Below are positions 44,210-55,889 of a stretch of 64,000 nucleotides of DNA, in pieces (positions within the stretch are counted from its first letter, which is position 1; each line of letters begins with the position of its first letter). The notes below the pieces were generated by a model. It had not been told where the DNA came from, made no database searches, and saw nothing but the letters and a program-made list of their open reading frames with translations. Source of the DNA: Undaria pinnatifida (lineage: Eukaryota > Sar > Phaeophyceae > Laminariales > Alariaceae); the NCBI GenBank assembly GCA_012845835.1, contig JABAKD010000021.1:16444543-16508542 (forward strand). Direction: 5' to 3'. The position numbers and the translations under genes are program-made.

Positions 44210-46213
44210 AAAAATGAACAAGATATACGTGTGTGTGGCGTGTGGAGGTGGGGTGGAGTCATATGGGGTTGCAGGAGAGAATGGCTTTAATGGAAAGGGT
44301 ATCATCCTAGGTTTACGTGTCTGTTTACCTCAGGAACTCTGCACCCTACCCAGCAACCGGCTTTAAGGACGACTGTTAGCGAAGCCCGACACACGATACC
44401 ACTGGCTTTGCACCTAACTGATAAAAGTGTGTGAGAGCGAACATCGAATTAAAAAAACTGGTGATAGCTCCTCGGGCGGGGTGAGGTGGGGGGTCGGGGC
44501 AGTCAGCGATAGATGTTTGGCCGGAACGGTGGAATCCCCACTGTAGCATGAGTCCGGAACAACTATTACTTATGACTCTACCAGACCCCCCCGTGCATCA
44601 CGCGAAACGCCACACCCCGTCAACGGTCGGCGTCGTACTGTACCGTATTGAATTGACTGTTGCTGGGTGATTTTCGGCCCGCTATCGATCCACGAAAGGG
44701 ATGCGCAAATAGTTTGTTTACGACGCTTAAAGTCGTTTCTAACCAACTTAAAAAATAACACTAATCCGGACAAAACGTCATGATTCTTGACATTTTGTGT
44801 TTCTGAAATTTCACTTTTTCCCAACAAAAAACACGTTGTTTTTTCGTCAGGAATCCTCAAGTCCATTTTTCTAACATTGTCAAAACGATTTCGAAATCCA
44901 TATCCCTTACCAAATTTCACGACTCGTGAAAGTGTCGCTTTTTGTTTTTTTGAAAGGATTTCTGCCATCGTTGTGTTTGTCAGGAACGGCACTCTTAGAT
45001 TACCTCAGAACCTCCATACCCCACGCAAACGCTAAACACAAGAAACATGTAAATTTGCATGCTGATGAGCACCTCCCTCTCTTCTTGGGCTTGCGCTACC
45101 AATGTTGATGTTGTAACCACACGTGAGTTAGCCATCGATTTCTGAGTGGCAAACTCAATTTATCAGCCAACGGTTATGGGGTTCAATTGAAGAAGGACGG
45201 CAAGTCCAAGGTGCGACTGCACAGGAGAAGGGAGGTCAAATGAAGTCTGAGATTTTTGGCGAGATGGACAAAACCTCCTACACAATCGAAACCGTATGGA
45301 GTTAAAAGTATTTTTCACCCGGATATCCAAGACGATCTAACACAAGTGAAACATATCTCATCGTGTCCCAACGGTGTTGGCAGATCCAAATGTACCTGGT
45401 GAGCTGAGGACTCAGCACAGTGTTCGTGAAAAGGAGGATGATGGTGATGATGACGATGATTTATGACGACGGTGATTATTGTGATTATATGATTATTAAG
45501 ACTATGATTATGAATACGATGATTATGGTTTGATGATGATAATGATCACGACGATTATTCCCCTACAGCATCGTATCACGCATGGTCATCGCCACTGTGC
45601 CACAACCCATTCCTGCACCAAACTCACCGGGATTTTCTCGCATGCCCACTACCGACTCTCTCATAACAGCGAGTTCCGTCACAAGAAACTGGGCATATAT
45701 ATGGTCTACAGTATAGCGAAATACAAACATTCGGAACAAAATATCTACTCAAGCAAGGAGTCAGTCTGTCACCAAAGCAAGGAATTTAAACCGGCCTCTC
45801 GGCCCCAATGGCGCGGTGCGGTCATAGTTGATAATAATTCCGAGTCAATCGATCGTCTAAACAAAACATGAAAAACGATTCTGATACAGAGATAGGAAGA
45901 CGTAGGTCATCTCGCAGACCCCTACCGACCAGATTTCATGAGAATTGACCCCACCAGAAAGTTGGCGTTCTTTTGACGGGGGTGCATGACAATTTGACAC
46001 CTGTTGATTACATCGAAGTAAATGTAGTGTAGGGCATAATTATTTCTCCTCAATGAACCAATCTAGCGCATAACCTATACCAGTGTATCGGTTTCGTATT
46101 GAAGGGTCCGAAATGTACTTACTGGCCCCGGTTTCTCACCTCAAGGCACTACAACAAACCATACTGTGATACGGGTTCAACGCAATCAAAAGAGAATTGC
46201 GTCGGTGTCGCAC
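44210..46213. other. intron of the minus-strand gene; GAT-rich microsatellite inside
   Basis: Lies between exons b and c. A degenerate GAT/GATTAT run spans about 45435-45560. The minus frame 44570-44992 (140 codons) has no splice support and no recognised domain. Confidence 0.4.
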
Positions 46214-46378
46214 CTTTCGTCTCGTGGGGTCGGTCACGTCCAGTCCTTTGGGTCGCAGAGCTTTCTTGCTTGGGTGACGTAACTCTTTCATCTTACCGAA
46301 CCAAGGCTGCCGTCTAGGTTCAGGTCCAAGGCCGGCGCCGGCACTGGAGACCGGAGTCGCATCCCTCCCGCCTAGATT
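46214..46378 (-). CDS. host gene exon b (unrecognised), minus strand
   Basis: Acceptor CTCTCTCCGCAG and donor AAAG|GTGCGA; 165 bp, 55 codons, phase 0 at both ends. Reads NLGGRDATPVSSAGAGLGPE, then PRRQPWFGKMKELRHPSKKA and LRPKGLDVTDPTRRK. Basic, probably disordered with a short helical core. Phase-compatible with exon a upstream and exon c downstream. Confidence 0.55.
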
Positions 46379-47131
46379 CTGCGGAGAGAGCACGCATGAA
46401 ACACACGTTTTTGAAGTGCATACAGAGGGTCAATAACGGTCAATCGAGCGTACATGTTGTACACGATAAAAATAACCATTGTTGTTACCTGTCGACATGT
46501 CGAGGGACACAGCAGCACTCCAAACGGGTTGAAATTTGCAAACTCTGTTCATGATCCAACTGCATGCTGACGCTACATGTCTACCTATATCTACCTGCAC
46601 ACTTTTACGGTAGGACAAAGAATGGCCTGTCCGCGGGTGACCACGGGGCAAGGCCGCCTACCAGCGTACTAATAACTCACGAGACTTCTCGACGGAGGCA
46701 CTACTGATCACTATGTGGATTTTACAACAACAATCATACTCATGGAGCCGTGCGTCGTGGGAGCGTTCATCAAAAAGCAAATCTCACAATTGGTATCAGA
46801 TGACCTTTGGGTAAGGCGTTGACCCGGTCATGGCAAGATCCTCAGCAACTGTCGGTGCAGTCCCGCATTGACAAGTGTCTTAATGCTTTGCTTTGTCGCC
46901 TACACTACTTTCCCTATTGAATTCGGAACACATTCCAGCCGCGACCAGAACCGAAGGTGTGAGCACTGACAACAGCAGAGTGTTACACTCCGGGATCCCC
47001 GGGTGCCGACCTTGATTGCGATGGTCTTACCCGTCTGTATATACCGGGGGCGCAACGTGTATTTTGTATACCGTACCAAAACAGCAGTTTATCGTCGAAC
47101 ACGTATCCCTCGTCGTCGCATGTGCTCACAC

Positions 47132-47279
47132 CTGCTTGGAGCCTCGTTCGACATCCCGGACGGCCGCAAAGCTTTCATCGAGAGCGGCTTCATCGTCCAG
47201 GGCCCCGTCATCCATTGGGGCGGGCGACGTTTCTTCGTGCACAGTGTCGATGATGACACCTGCACAACCTCCTGAGTCG
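47132..47279 (-). CDS. host gene exon a (unrecognised, acidic), minus strand
   Basis: Acceptor ACAACAG after an A/C-rich tract and donor CAG|GTGTGA; 148 bp, first base completes a split codon, ends phase 0. Reads DSGGCAGVIIDTVHEETSPA, then PMDDGALDDEAALDESFAAV and RDVERGSKQ. Acidic, in contrast to basic exon b. Upstream exons of this gene were not found. Confidence 0.5.
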
Positions 47280-47289
47280 CTGTTGTTTT

Positions 47290-48165
47290 TGTTGTAACTT
47301 GGGTCGCTTGTCCTGAACAAAATGTTAGGGGTATCAGGAACGAGCACTATTACTTCGTCGAGTCATATGTGCGAAGGAACAACACGGGGGTGGCGAAATA
47401 TTATATAAACTCATGAAAGTAAGGAACACTGTTTACGCTCTTTCTTCGATGGACAAAATAGGTAGAAAAACGAAAACCCACTTGCGGTAGAAAAAAACGA
47501 CTAAACCCACATGTAAATAAGGCGTCACGCCTTAACTCCTCCGATTCGCTTGACTTAAGGCACCCTATCGGTCACCCTAAATCCAACATTCCTAACAAGT
47601 AAAAGTGCAACTAGCGATTTTCAAGCCTTCTTGGCAACCGGGTATGCCTGGGTGGGATGCCTTACCCTGGCGCCTACCGAACACTATTGGTCAACATTCA
47701 AAGCTGCGGGAGGGTGGGGGTGGGGGGGGTATCCCCATGTCAACCGGCGGGTTTGAGACACTCGCAAGAGTGAATCTGTACTTCACTGAAAAAATATGCC
47801 CTCGGCGACATTGTTTACGGTTCGGAGTAGCTCGCCATTCCATCCCGGACTCATAGCGCAAACGATAGTAGCACGAAAGCTCGAAAACGCAAACGCAACA
47901 GAGGGACCCCCTCCAGCCAATTCGAATCAAGAGGGAGCCCTGACGTGACCCCCCAACAGTAGCCGAATAAAAGGGACAGGAAAGGGGCGGGAAAGGCAAG
48001 AATAGGTGGGTGGGGGAGTAGGGTTTTGCAGTCACGTACTTCTTGTGTGCCGTAATAGAGGTGATAGAAGACACAAACCATGACGAAAAGACATACGGTT
48101 AAGGCCATCAATGCAGAGGGAAGTGATTTTTTTTAATTTTTAGGAAACATCTACATGCCCCCAGA
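47290..48165. other. no gene recognised
   Basis: Unassigned; contains a G-run (47704-47731) and short frames only. Confidence 0.45.
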
Positions 48166-48169
48166 GATC

Positions 48170-50115
48170 AAATAGTACAGGAAAAAGATACAGAAGAAGT
48201 TCATAGAGATAGACGTGGGAAATTGGTGGCATCAGAGGAAAGATGATGGGGGGCATAACGAAACATAATATGTGATGTGCGAGAAGTGCTGTGATGCTGG
48301 ACGGGGAAATATCCAACAAACCTGTTGAAATTTTAAGAGGAATTGCACAGTCATGTACACTATCACTCCATATATATCAAGGTATACATTAATGATATGA
48401 TAGTGGCAGTCGAAGCAACAAATCAAGGAATCGGGACGGGAGAAGATGCGGTGTTGCGGTGTCGGGGTTGATGTTTGCGGATGATTACGTAGGGATATCA
48501 GATTAAACACCCGAAGGGTGTCGAAAAAAGAAAAAATAACGCACTATTATAGAGTACACTAGGAAATGGAAAGTGACGGCGAACGTGAAAAAATGCTCAG
48601 TGTGTATGATAGTTGTATGTAACGGAGATAGGGTGAATCCGGTGAGTTTCAAATGGAAGTGGGGAGAAGATGGACTACCGAGCGCAGACCAGTATACGTA
48701 CCTTGACGGAATGATCTCAAAGGGCTGCTCTTGGGATGCATACACAGCGAAAGTATTAGGAAAGGGTAAGTGACAAGTGCGCAAGGATGCGATCCGGACA
48801 GATTCGCACCTTTACACTAGGATTACAACGTGCATTATGATGAATGTCATTGTACCAAAGCGAGAGCATGCAGCAGATGGGAAAGTATGGCAAGAGAACT
48901 TGAGATTCGTAAAACAACTGGAAATAGTTCAGATGGCAGCAGCTACAATGATACTAGAGTGCTCAAGTACGGTGGGTAATACAGTATTAAGAGCGGAACT
49001 AGGAATGTACCCACGTCAAACAGATGAAGACGTGACAAAGTTGAAATGGCAACATAAAGTAAGGAATATGACAAAACAGAGGTTGCCAGCCATAACTGAT
49101 GGGGTTGTACGGGAGAAAAAACAAAAAGAGAGAAATAGAAAAAGATGGGATAAGGTGGTCGAGAGAGTACGAAAGGATTTAAGAGGAGATCAAGAAGAGG
49201 TACTGCCTTTAGATAAGCTTGGCGGGCACAAGAGAGAAGTAAAATATGTGACAGAAGAGAGGGAAAGGTTAGCGCTAAGGAATCATAAGGTGAAAAAGGA
49301 GAAACATTCAGAGATATACGGGAGGTTGAGGGAAGACATGTGAATAAAAACGTACGCTATCTTCACGGTCATATGGATTACGCGTAAAAACTGACTCTGC
49401 GATTTCGTGAACGGAATCTGAACCTACCAGAAAAAATATGGCGATATACCGGCAGCCTGAGGAAGAACGTTGCTACATATTATAAAAAATGAAAAAATCT
49501 ACTCCAGCTGTGAGATCGAAGATTTCGTCGAAACTCATCTTTGCAAGCTGTGTGTGATACTCCGATCGCGCGTATTACGAGTTGTGTGTCCTCATTAAGG
49601 ACATAGGTCGGCGACTCCCCTTGCAACTACAGTGTAGCTATCAGGGTCAACAGGGTGATTTTAGTCAGTCTGTGCGCGGAAACTATAAAACCCGTTTCTG
49701 AGGGGGACAAAATCTGACAGCTGTGGAGAGAAATGTATCATTTTATAAAGTGAATCCTGTAAGCCGAATAACCGGTGAATGTGCCCGTGTGGCAAAACAA
49801 TAGAGAGTTAGCATACTAGGAGGATGCCAAATATATACGGAGGAACGGGATGCGTTAGAGTTGGAGCTGAGGAAAATATACGTATGTGACATGGAAGCGT
49901 TTGGTGGGCAAGAGCTTAGTTAGCGAGGAAACCATCTCCATCTGAGGAGATAGATAGATGGTGACCACAGACGGCGAAACAGGACGGGGATAAGATACGC
50001 AAAGGGTTTCTAGGTAATATATGGAAGAAGCCTAATGAGCGTCCAAGTGTTGTTGGTGCCTCTTTTGAGTGTGGGAACGGTGCTCCGTCTCAAAAGGATG
50101 CGTTGTCAGTGTTCA
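48170..50115 (+). pseudogene. non-LTR retrotransposon, C-terminal half of the reverse transcriptase
   Basis: RT motifs are visible despite frame breaks: GIAQSCTLS (finger/palm motif) near 48336, then YINDMIVAVEA, then the catalytic FADD at 48474-48485 followed by YVGISD. The thumb and C-terminal part are well preserved in 48560-49343 (FKWKWGEDGLPSADQYTYLD; then VPKREH, RFVKQLEIVQMAAATM and LRAELGMYPRQTDEDVTKLK), with a TGA at 48772. After 49343 the frame breaks; the conserved end (LTLRF, NLNLPE; then CPCGKTIES at 49783; and a final FLGNIWKKPNERP near 50010) is separated by an inserted 300-bp repeat. 5' truncated, as is usual for non-LTR elements. Confidence 0.82.
49479..49779 (-). repeat. ~300-bp dispersed repeat, copy d, inserted in the retrotransposon
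   Basis: Reverse complement of 25394-25691 from end to end. It falls exactly between the retrotransposon codons for ...NVATY and CPCG, so both boundaries are defined by the interrupted frame. The best estimate of the inserted length is about 300 bp. Confidence 0.85.
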
Positions 50116-51095
50116 AATGACTTAAAGCACGCAGCAAACAAATACACCCCCCTTAGCATCACCATCTTAACATGCCCCCCCCCCTCCCAAACCTCCCATA
50201 CCGTAGCTTAGACAGTACCCCACGATACAAAGCGTTAAAGAGATTATTCCCACTAAGTAATGACAAAACAACCATTTCCAAGTTTATTTATTTATCAATA
50301 CTTCGAAGTATATACTTTCGAGGAAGACCTTTTATGACGTGCCACACACCTATTACTCAACTATTCAATATACATTGACGTGCAAAAACAATTCACACAA
50401 TACATTTGTCAAGACATGAACATATTTGCTCGATTTCTCGCCTTGCATTATGCTGAGCAACGACGCTCGGGCTGGCGTTGGAAGAGCTGGCCGGTGAGCT
50501 CAGGACCTTAGTGTTGAGCATTAAGTTCCTCTTGGCCGGGCCAAACGCGGCACCAGGCACGTTTCGCTTCCGATGGTGTCCGCTGATGAGAACCGTTACT
50601 TCTAGCAGCCCGTTGCTCTTAGCCTGTATGAAAAATTATCGACCAGGCTATGATTGGCACAGGCTTTGTGTCTGTTATGCTGGCACGATATTCGGTATAG
50701 TTGATCTTTACTCCACGAGCATTATGTTACATATTTAGGAGGTTTAGCTTGACACTACAAAGAGCGGAATTCTCTGTGTCGCCTGTTTTTGGTGTTCGCT
50801 GATGGAATCCGTTACCTACAACACTTGCCAAGGTAGAGGTAGACTACTTCTTTCTTGAGGCTTTTCACCTCACGAGGAGCTCCAAAACTCAACCCACGGG
50901 TGATTACGAGGTGAACTGAAAGTGCGGCGAAACGAACAAAGCCATGGCTCAGTTGCGTTGCAAAACATGGACGGCATTCGGGCGATTGAAGTAATTCTTT
51001 TGGGATATATAGGATTAGGATCTCCACCATTCACGAAATACGGCAGAGCCAAAAGGCGTTATTATTTTATTTATAGTACTGTATGCTAGTTTACT
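50116..51095. other. no gene recognised
   Basis: Short frames on both strands at 50478-50738 give equally plausible peptides; neither has complete splice signals. Confidence 0.45.
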
Positions 51096-51099
51096 GTAC

Positions 51100-51383
51100 C
51101 TGAACAACTCTATCGCACCACGCGTCGGAGCGAATGCGGTCAAGGCGACTCGAGTGCACCAGTAGAGTAGCATGAACAGGACTGCTGCACCCTCGTCCCA
51201 GACGCTTGATAGCAAAGCAACCCTTGCTTTTGTCTGATATCCTTCGATCACAATACAGTCAAGTATCAAAAGGGTTGGCCCCTTGACCACTGCAAATACT
51301 GTCCCGCACTCGGGTCTAGGTGATTTATCCGCACACAGTACTAGTACACATCTAAGCGGGAAAAGGCGTGCATCATAGGAGTT
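51100..51383 (-). CDS. candidate exon(s) of an unrecognised, partly hydrophobic protein, minus strand
   Basis: Open from an acceptor TAGGTGCAG to a donor TTCAG|GTACAG. The frame reads NSYDARLFPLRCVLVLCADK, FAVVKGPTLLILDCIVIEGY and VWDEGAAVLFMLLYWCTRVA, then ALTAFAPTRGAIELFR. Two moderately hydrophobic stretches may be membrane-associated. An internal TATCAG could be a further acceptor, so this may be two exons. No family recognised. Confidence 0.38.
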
Positions 51384-51684
51384 CTGCACCTATGTGTGAC
51401 TGACTTGTTTGCCTGATATCACCTGCATCTCCGCGATTTCGTCTGTGCCGTAGAGGTCAGCCTCGCTCGAGCACTGCCACACCAGCGCTAACCGGGACCG
51501 TGAGGATTGGGCGACATCTCTGATTTCGTCCAAACATTGAAGGTGGTGGAAGGAGTGACAGGATGGAGAAAAGGGGGAGGAAGGGAGAGACGGAGAGAGA
51601 GCGACACATTACAATAGTAGAAGGCTGGGATTATTGGAGACAAATCCATATAGGTAGAGAGAAAAGTGCACCGAGAGGGTTATA

Positions 51685-51750
51685 GATCAGAAGATATTGC
51701 CATAAATCGTAGATCAGCAGATATTGTCATAAATCGTAGATCAGTCAGTA
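51685..51750. repeat. short tandem repeat, unit about 29 bp, two copies and a partial
   Basis: AGATCAGMAGATATTGYCATAAATCGT recurs twice with two differences, followed by a truncated third copy. Confidence 0.8.
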
Positions 51751-52379
51751 AATGACGGGCACGTATGCGCCAAATACCACTCTTCGGATTGCTCCAATTG
51801 GTGCGGCGATTCGTGAAGGGATGCACTACGGAGGTATGTACTTGAAAGGACGGAACACCAGAAAGACTGGTGGACCAAGACAGGTGAGCGCATAAAGACG
51901 TGTCTGTCGGAGTGTTACAACTCCGCAACTAGGAGGGAAGTTACGCTTGACAGCTCCGTAGTTCAGCGTGTTTTACTCTAACGGTAGATAACCAGTCCAG
52001 CAACCAACGCCATGTGTGCTCCTACCTGGGCAGTGCCATGTAGAGTCGGATCTGCTGGATCACTGTTGGTGCCCGTCATCGAAGGGTGGCATGAAGAATC
52101 AAGCAGCAATAACGTAAGCATAACAGTAATGGAAGGGGACGGAGCGGTGCGACACGGGGGGACGAACAGGGTTTTCGTGAGGACGAGGAGAGAACCGATC
52201 ACAGAGGCTTAAGCAGGCAATTATACCAGGTCTTCGCTACAGGGAGACCTTCGACAATCTTGACGGTTTTTGGCATTGGCAGGGAGAAGGTGACAGGACG
52301 ATACACTGCTGCGGTACATGGCGAGCGACAAGAAGCAAGGCGGTTTCGGTCTACTGCACTACTTGCATTTTGGGTGGAA
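51751..52379. other. no gene recognised
   Basis: Unassigned; a donor-like CCCAG|GTAGGA lies on the minus strand near 52025, but the frame before it is not convincing. Confidence 0.4.
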
Positions 52380-53103
52380 GCTTGTGAAAGTTTCATTGGA
52401 AGCTTTCATCGCTTCCATGGAAGCTTTCATTGAAGATATGAAAGCGATTAAAGCTTCCATGGAAGCTTCCGTGGAAGCTTCCATGGAAAATATGGAATAT
52501 ATGTAAGCTTTCACGGAAGAAACTTCCACGGGAGCTTCCACGAAACCTTTCATGGAAGTAATGGAAGCTTTCGCGGAATTTATGGAAGCTTTCACGGAAT
52601 TAACTTCCACGGAAGCTTTCATGGAAGTAATGGAATTTTTTGCGGACGTTATGAAAGACTCCACAGACGTGACTTCCACGGAAGCTTTCATGGAGGCTTT
52701 TACGGAAGTAACTTCCACGCAAGCTTTCATGGAAGCTTTCATGGAAGTAATGGAAGCTATCGTGGGAAGTTATGGAGGCTTTCGCGGAAGTAAGGTCCAC
52801 GGAAGGTTCCATGGAAGATATGGAAGCTTTTGCGGACGTTATGAAAGATTTCACGGACGTAACTTCCACGGAAGCTTTCATGGAGGCTTTTACGGAAGTA
52901 ACTTCCACGCAAGCTTTCATGGAAGCTTTCATGGAAGTAATGGAAGCTATCGTGGGAAGTTATGGAGGCTTTCGCGGAAGTAAGGTCCACGGAAGGTTCC
53001 ATGGAAGATATGGAAGATATGAAAGCTTCGACGGAAGAAACTTCAACGGGAGCTTCCACGAAAGCTTTCACGAAAACTTTCATGGAAGTAGCTTTCATGG
53101 AAA
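52380..53103. repeat. GGAAGCTTCC-type minisatellite, left arm
   Basis: Built from 6-, 9-, 12- and 15-bp variants of GGAAGCTTYC, TTCCACGGAAGC and TTCATGGAAGTAATGG. Contains a recent tandem duplication of about 190 bp (copies starting near 52672 and 52863, almost identical). In this arm the plus strand reads ACTTCCACGGAAG, the opposite sense to the right arm. Confidence 0.9.
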
Positions 53104-53135
53104 GTTAGGGTTAGGGTTAGGGTTAAGGTTAGGTT
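53104..53135 (+). repeat. interstitial telomere-type repeat (TTAGGG)n
   Basis: Three exact TTAGGG units followed by degenerate TTAAGG and TTAGG, 32 bp in all, exactly at the point where the flanking minisatellite changes orientation. Confidence 0.9.
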
Positions 53136-54450
53136 GCTTCCGTGGAAGCTTACGGTGAAAGCTTCCATGAAAGCTTCCGTGAAAGTTGTTTCCGTGGAAA
53201 TTACTTCCGTGGAAGCTTTGGTGGAAATTGCTTCCGTGTGAGCTCCCGTGGAAGCTTTCTTGTGAGCTTCTGTGGAAGCTTCTGTGGAAATTGCTCCTTT
53301 GAAAGCTTTCGTGGGAGCTTTCGTAAACGTTGCTTCCGTGGAGGCTTCCGTGGAAACTTTCATGTCAGCTTCTGTTTAAGCTGCTTCCGCGGAAGTTTTC
53401 GTGGAAGTTGTTTCCGCGTAAGCTTCCGTGGACGTTTTCATGGAAGCTTCCGTGGAAGTTGCTTCGGTGGAAGCTTCCGTGGAAGTTGTTTCCGAGAACG
53501 ATGCTTCCGTAAAAGCTTTCGTGGAAGTTGCTTCCGTGGAAGCTTTCATGGAAGCTTCCGTAAAGGTTGCTTCCGTGGAAACTATTGTGAAAGCTTCCGC
53601 GGGAGAAGCTTCCGTGGAAGCCTTCATGAAAGCTTCCGTGGAAGTTGTCTCGGTTGAGGCTTTCGCGGAAGTTCTCCTGAAAGCTTCTGTGGAAGTTGCT
53701 TCCGTGGAAGCTTTTGCAGAACCTTTGGTGGAGGTTGCTTCCGTGGAAGCTTCCGTTGAAGCTTCCGTTGAAGCGTTCGTAAAAGTTGCTTCCGTGGAGG
53801 CTTCCGTGGAAGCTTTCATGTGAGCTTCCGTGGAAGTTGCTTCCGTGGAAGTGTTTTCCGTGGAAACTATCGTGAAATCTTCCGTGGAAAAATATTTCGT
53901 GAAAGCTTTCAGGTGAGCTTCCGTGGAAGTTGTCTCGGTGGAAGCTTCCCTGGTAGCTTTCATGGAAGCTTTCGTGGAAGCTTCCGTTGGTACTTCCGTG
54001 AAAGTTGCTCCCGTGGAAGCTTCCGTGGAAGCTTTCGTAAAAGGTGCTTCCGTGGAGACTCCTGTGGAAGCTTTCATGTGAGCTTCCGTGGAAGCTTTCG
54101 TGGAAGCTGCTTCCGTGGATGCTTCCATGGAAGCTTCGGTGGAAGTTGCTCCCGTGGAAGCTTCCGTGGGAGCTTCGTAAAAGTTGATTCCGTCAAGGCT
54201 TCCGTGGAAGTTTTCGTGGAAGTTGCTTCCGTGGAAGCTTCCGTTGGAGCTTTCGTGGAGGTCGCTTCCGTGGAAGTTGCTTTCGTGGAAGCTTTCATTG
54301 AAGCTTCCGAGAAAGCTTTCAAGGAAGCTTGCTCGGCATGGAATCGTCGAAGCTCCCGTGGAAGCTTCCACACTTCCATGGACGCTTCCATTGCTTCCGC
54401 GGAATCTTCCATATTTCCACGGAAGCTTCCATTGAAGCTTTCAAGAACTC
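53136..54450. repeat. GGAAGCTTCC-type minisatellite, right arm (inverted relative to left)
   Basis: Variants of GCTTCCGTGGAAGTTGCTTCCGTGGAAGCTTTC, with blocks shared over about 190-210 bp. The core GGAAGCTTCC is self-complementary, so single strands fold readily. Its long frames on both strands (up to 331 codons, Val/Glu/Ala/Ser or Thr/Glu/Ala/Ser repeats) are by-products of a period that is a multiple of 3; no start context, domain or splice signal supports them. Confidence 0.9.
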
Positions 54451-55430
54451 CCACCGAACATGCAGATAGTGCAGATGGCCCGGCGTTTTGCAGGTTGAGA
54501 CATTGTATTTTGGCATGCCACAGCTACCGATTGATTTGAGGTGTACAATTAGCACTGTGTGTGGTACTCGTACTGCTGCACGTTAAAACTAGCGGCATGG
54601 ATAGCACACTTTTCACTGCGTGCACCGGTACAACCGGTCCAAAGAGGATCGGATCGTGGTTCATGGGTGAAACAATTACCACAAAAATATCTCCAACTAC
54701 CTGACGCAGGGAGTGGGATGATTAGCGGCAAGTGGAAATTGATAATAAACACTACATACGCTTCTATCGAACTGGCCCAAAGCAGGTGTGTACGTACAGC
54801 ATGCCGCACTACCTCAGTTTGCCACATGGGCACTCTGCACTATTATCGCACCGGTGAGGGGGGTTGACAGAGGTTTAGCTTCTGACGCACGCCGCGTACG
54901 GTGGAAATACATCTACACCTCTTTTTCAGATATCAACAGGACAAGAGCAACTGCACTGAACAATCCCAGGGCCCTGAATGTCGGAGCTGCTATGACCATT
55001 TCAACTGCAACCACCAACTACCGTATGATGGATGTGTTGTGTCATGACTGCTCATCAGGTTGTTGGGAGAGCGAAAGGTGTGGCGATTGCCAACGAGACG
55101 CATGTAAGCCCCCAATCGGCGCCATGGCGGGCGTGTTCGAACGCGAGACGTCTTACAGTCGACGTCAATGGCGACGGTGATCAAGACTGCGTTGACGATG
55201 GCGGGGGGCGCGAGCAGCGACTTACATTCATCATAACGGAGTCTAACACTCAATACGAAACTCGTTCCATCCCCTTAGCCCCTAGCCCCGCTCTTTGACC
55301 CGGCATGGTAGAGATGCGACGGTGTATGCCAACAAGACTACCGCCACGCTCGGTCCCCCACACACACCGACGACGACTTTGTTCTGAAAAAATACCATAT
55401 AAAAACATTCCGAGGCTTTGGAGCTAATTC
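54451..55430. other. no gene recognised; expected site of 3' exons of the minus-strand reductase
   Basis: The last NAD-binding exons of the gene at 55605-63408 should lie here or beyond, but no segment could be matched with confidence. Confidence 0.35.
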
Positions 55431-55443
55431 GGATGTTTGCGTG

Positions 55444-55500
55444 GACGTAGACGCTGGTGTTGATGTCTGTGCCGGCAACGATCAAGCCTTTGTTGAACCG
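55444..55500 (-). pseudogene. decayed partial copy of the NAD-binding exon
   Basis: The minus strand reads LIVAGTDINTSVY, clearly related to MIAAGTGINP of the exon at 55605-55719; preceded by the same GCCCA(T/C) region. Not spliceable in phase as far as I can see. Confidence 0.45.
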
Positions 55501-55604
55501 TGGGCGAGAGGAGACACCTAGGTTGAATAGGGTTTCGAGGAGATATTAGATGGGGTTTGGGGGAGGTATTTCATGGATGGTTTCGTCATTGAGAGAGAAC
55601 GTAC

Positions 55605-55719
55605 TTGGGTTGATGCCCGTGCCAGCAGCGATCATGACGACGGTGCGATGGGCAGGGGGCGGGACGAGCGCACTGTTGACGAACGGACCTTGCAGCTGGA
55701 TCGCCGGATTGTCGGTGTC
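55605..55719 (-). CDS. flavohaemoprotein reductase, exon with NAD-binding motif
   Basis: Acceptor with a long pyrimidine tract (TCTTTCTTTGGTGTTGGACAG) and donor CAA|GTACGT. Reads DTDNPAIQLQGPFVNSALVP, then PPAHRTVVMIAAGTGINP. The first part is the end of the FAD-binding barrel (Q-x-x-GP); VVMIAAGTGI-P is the Gly-rich NAD(P)H-binding loop of the ferredoxin-NADP reductase superfamily (cytochrome b5 reductase, nitrate reductase, ferric reductase). It begins in phase 0, matching the end of the FAD exon at 57054, and the joined text is continuous for the family. Ends phase 1; the next exon was not identified. Confidence 0.72.
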
Positions 55720-55889
55720 CTGTCCAACACCAAAGAAAGACAGGTGCAAATCCATCGTGTTCCGGCAGCTTTTGGTTAATAATCACACGGTTGTATTCAA
55801 AGACGAGACAGCGTTTACTTAAAGAAAGCTGAAATTTGTTAGGCCAAAGCGAGAGGACACGACAACTCGGTGTGTTGGGAGACTTGTCG

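Noticed and set aside
44570-44992. 140-codon minus frame between host exons b and c
   Set aside because: No splice sites fit, no domain recognised, and AT-rich composition differs from the neighbouring exons.
53376-54539. 239-codon plus and 331-codon minus frames of Val/Glu/Ala/Ser or Thr/Glu/Ala/Ser repeats
   Set aside because: The array's units are multiples of 3 and lack stops on both strands; no start context, domain or splice support, and both strands are equally open.
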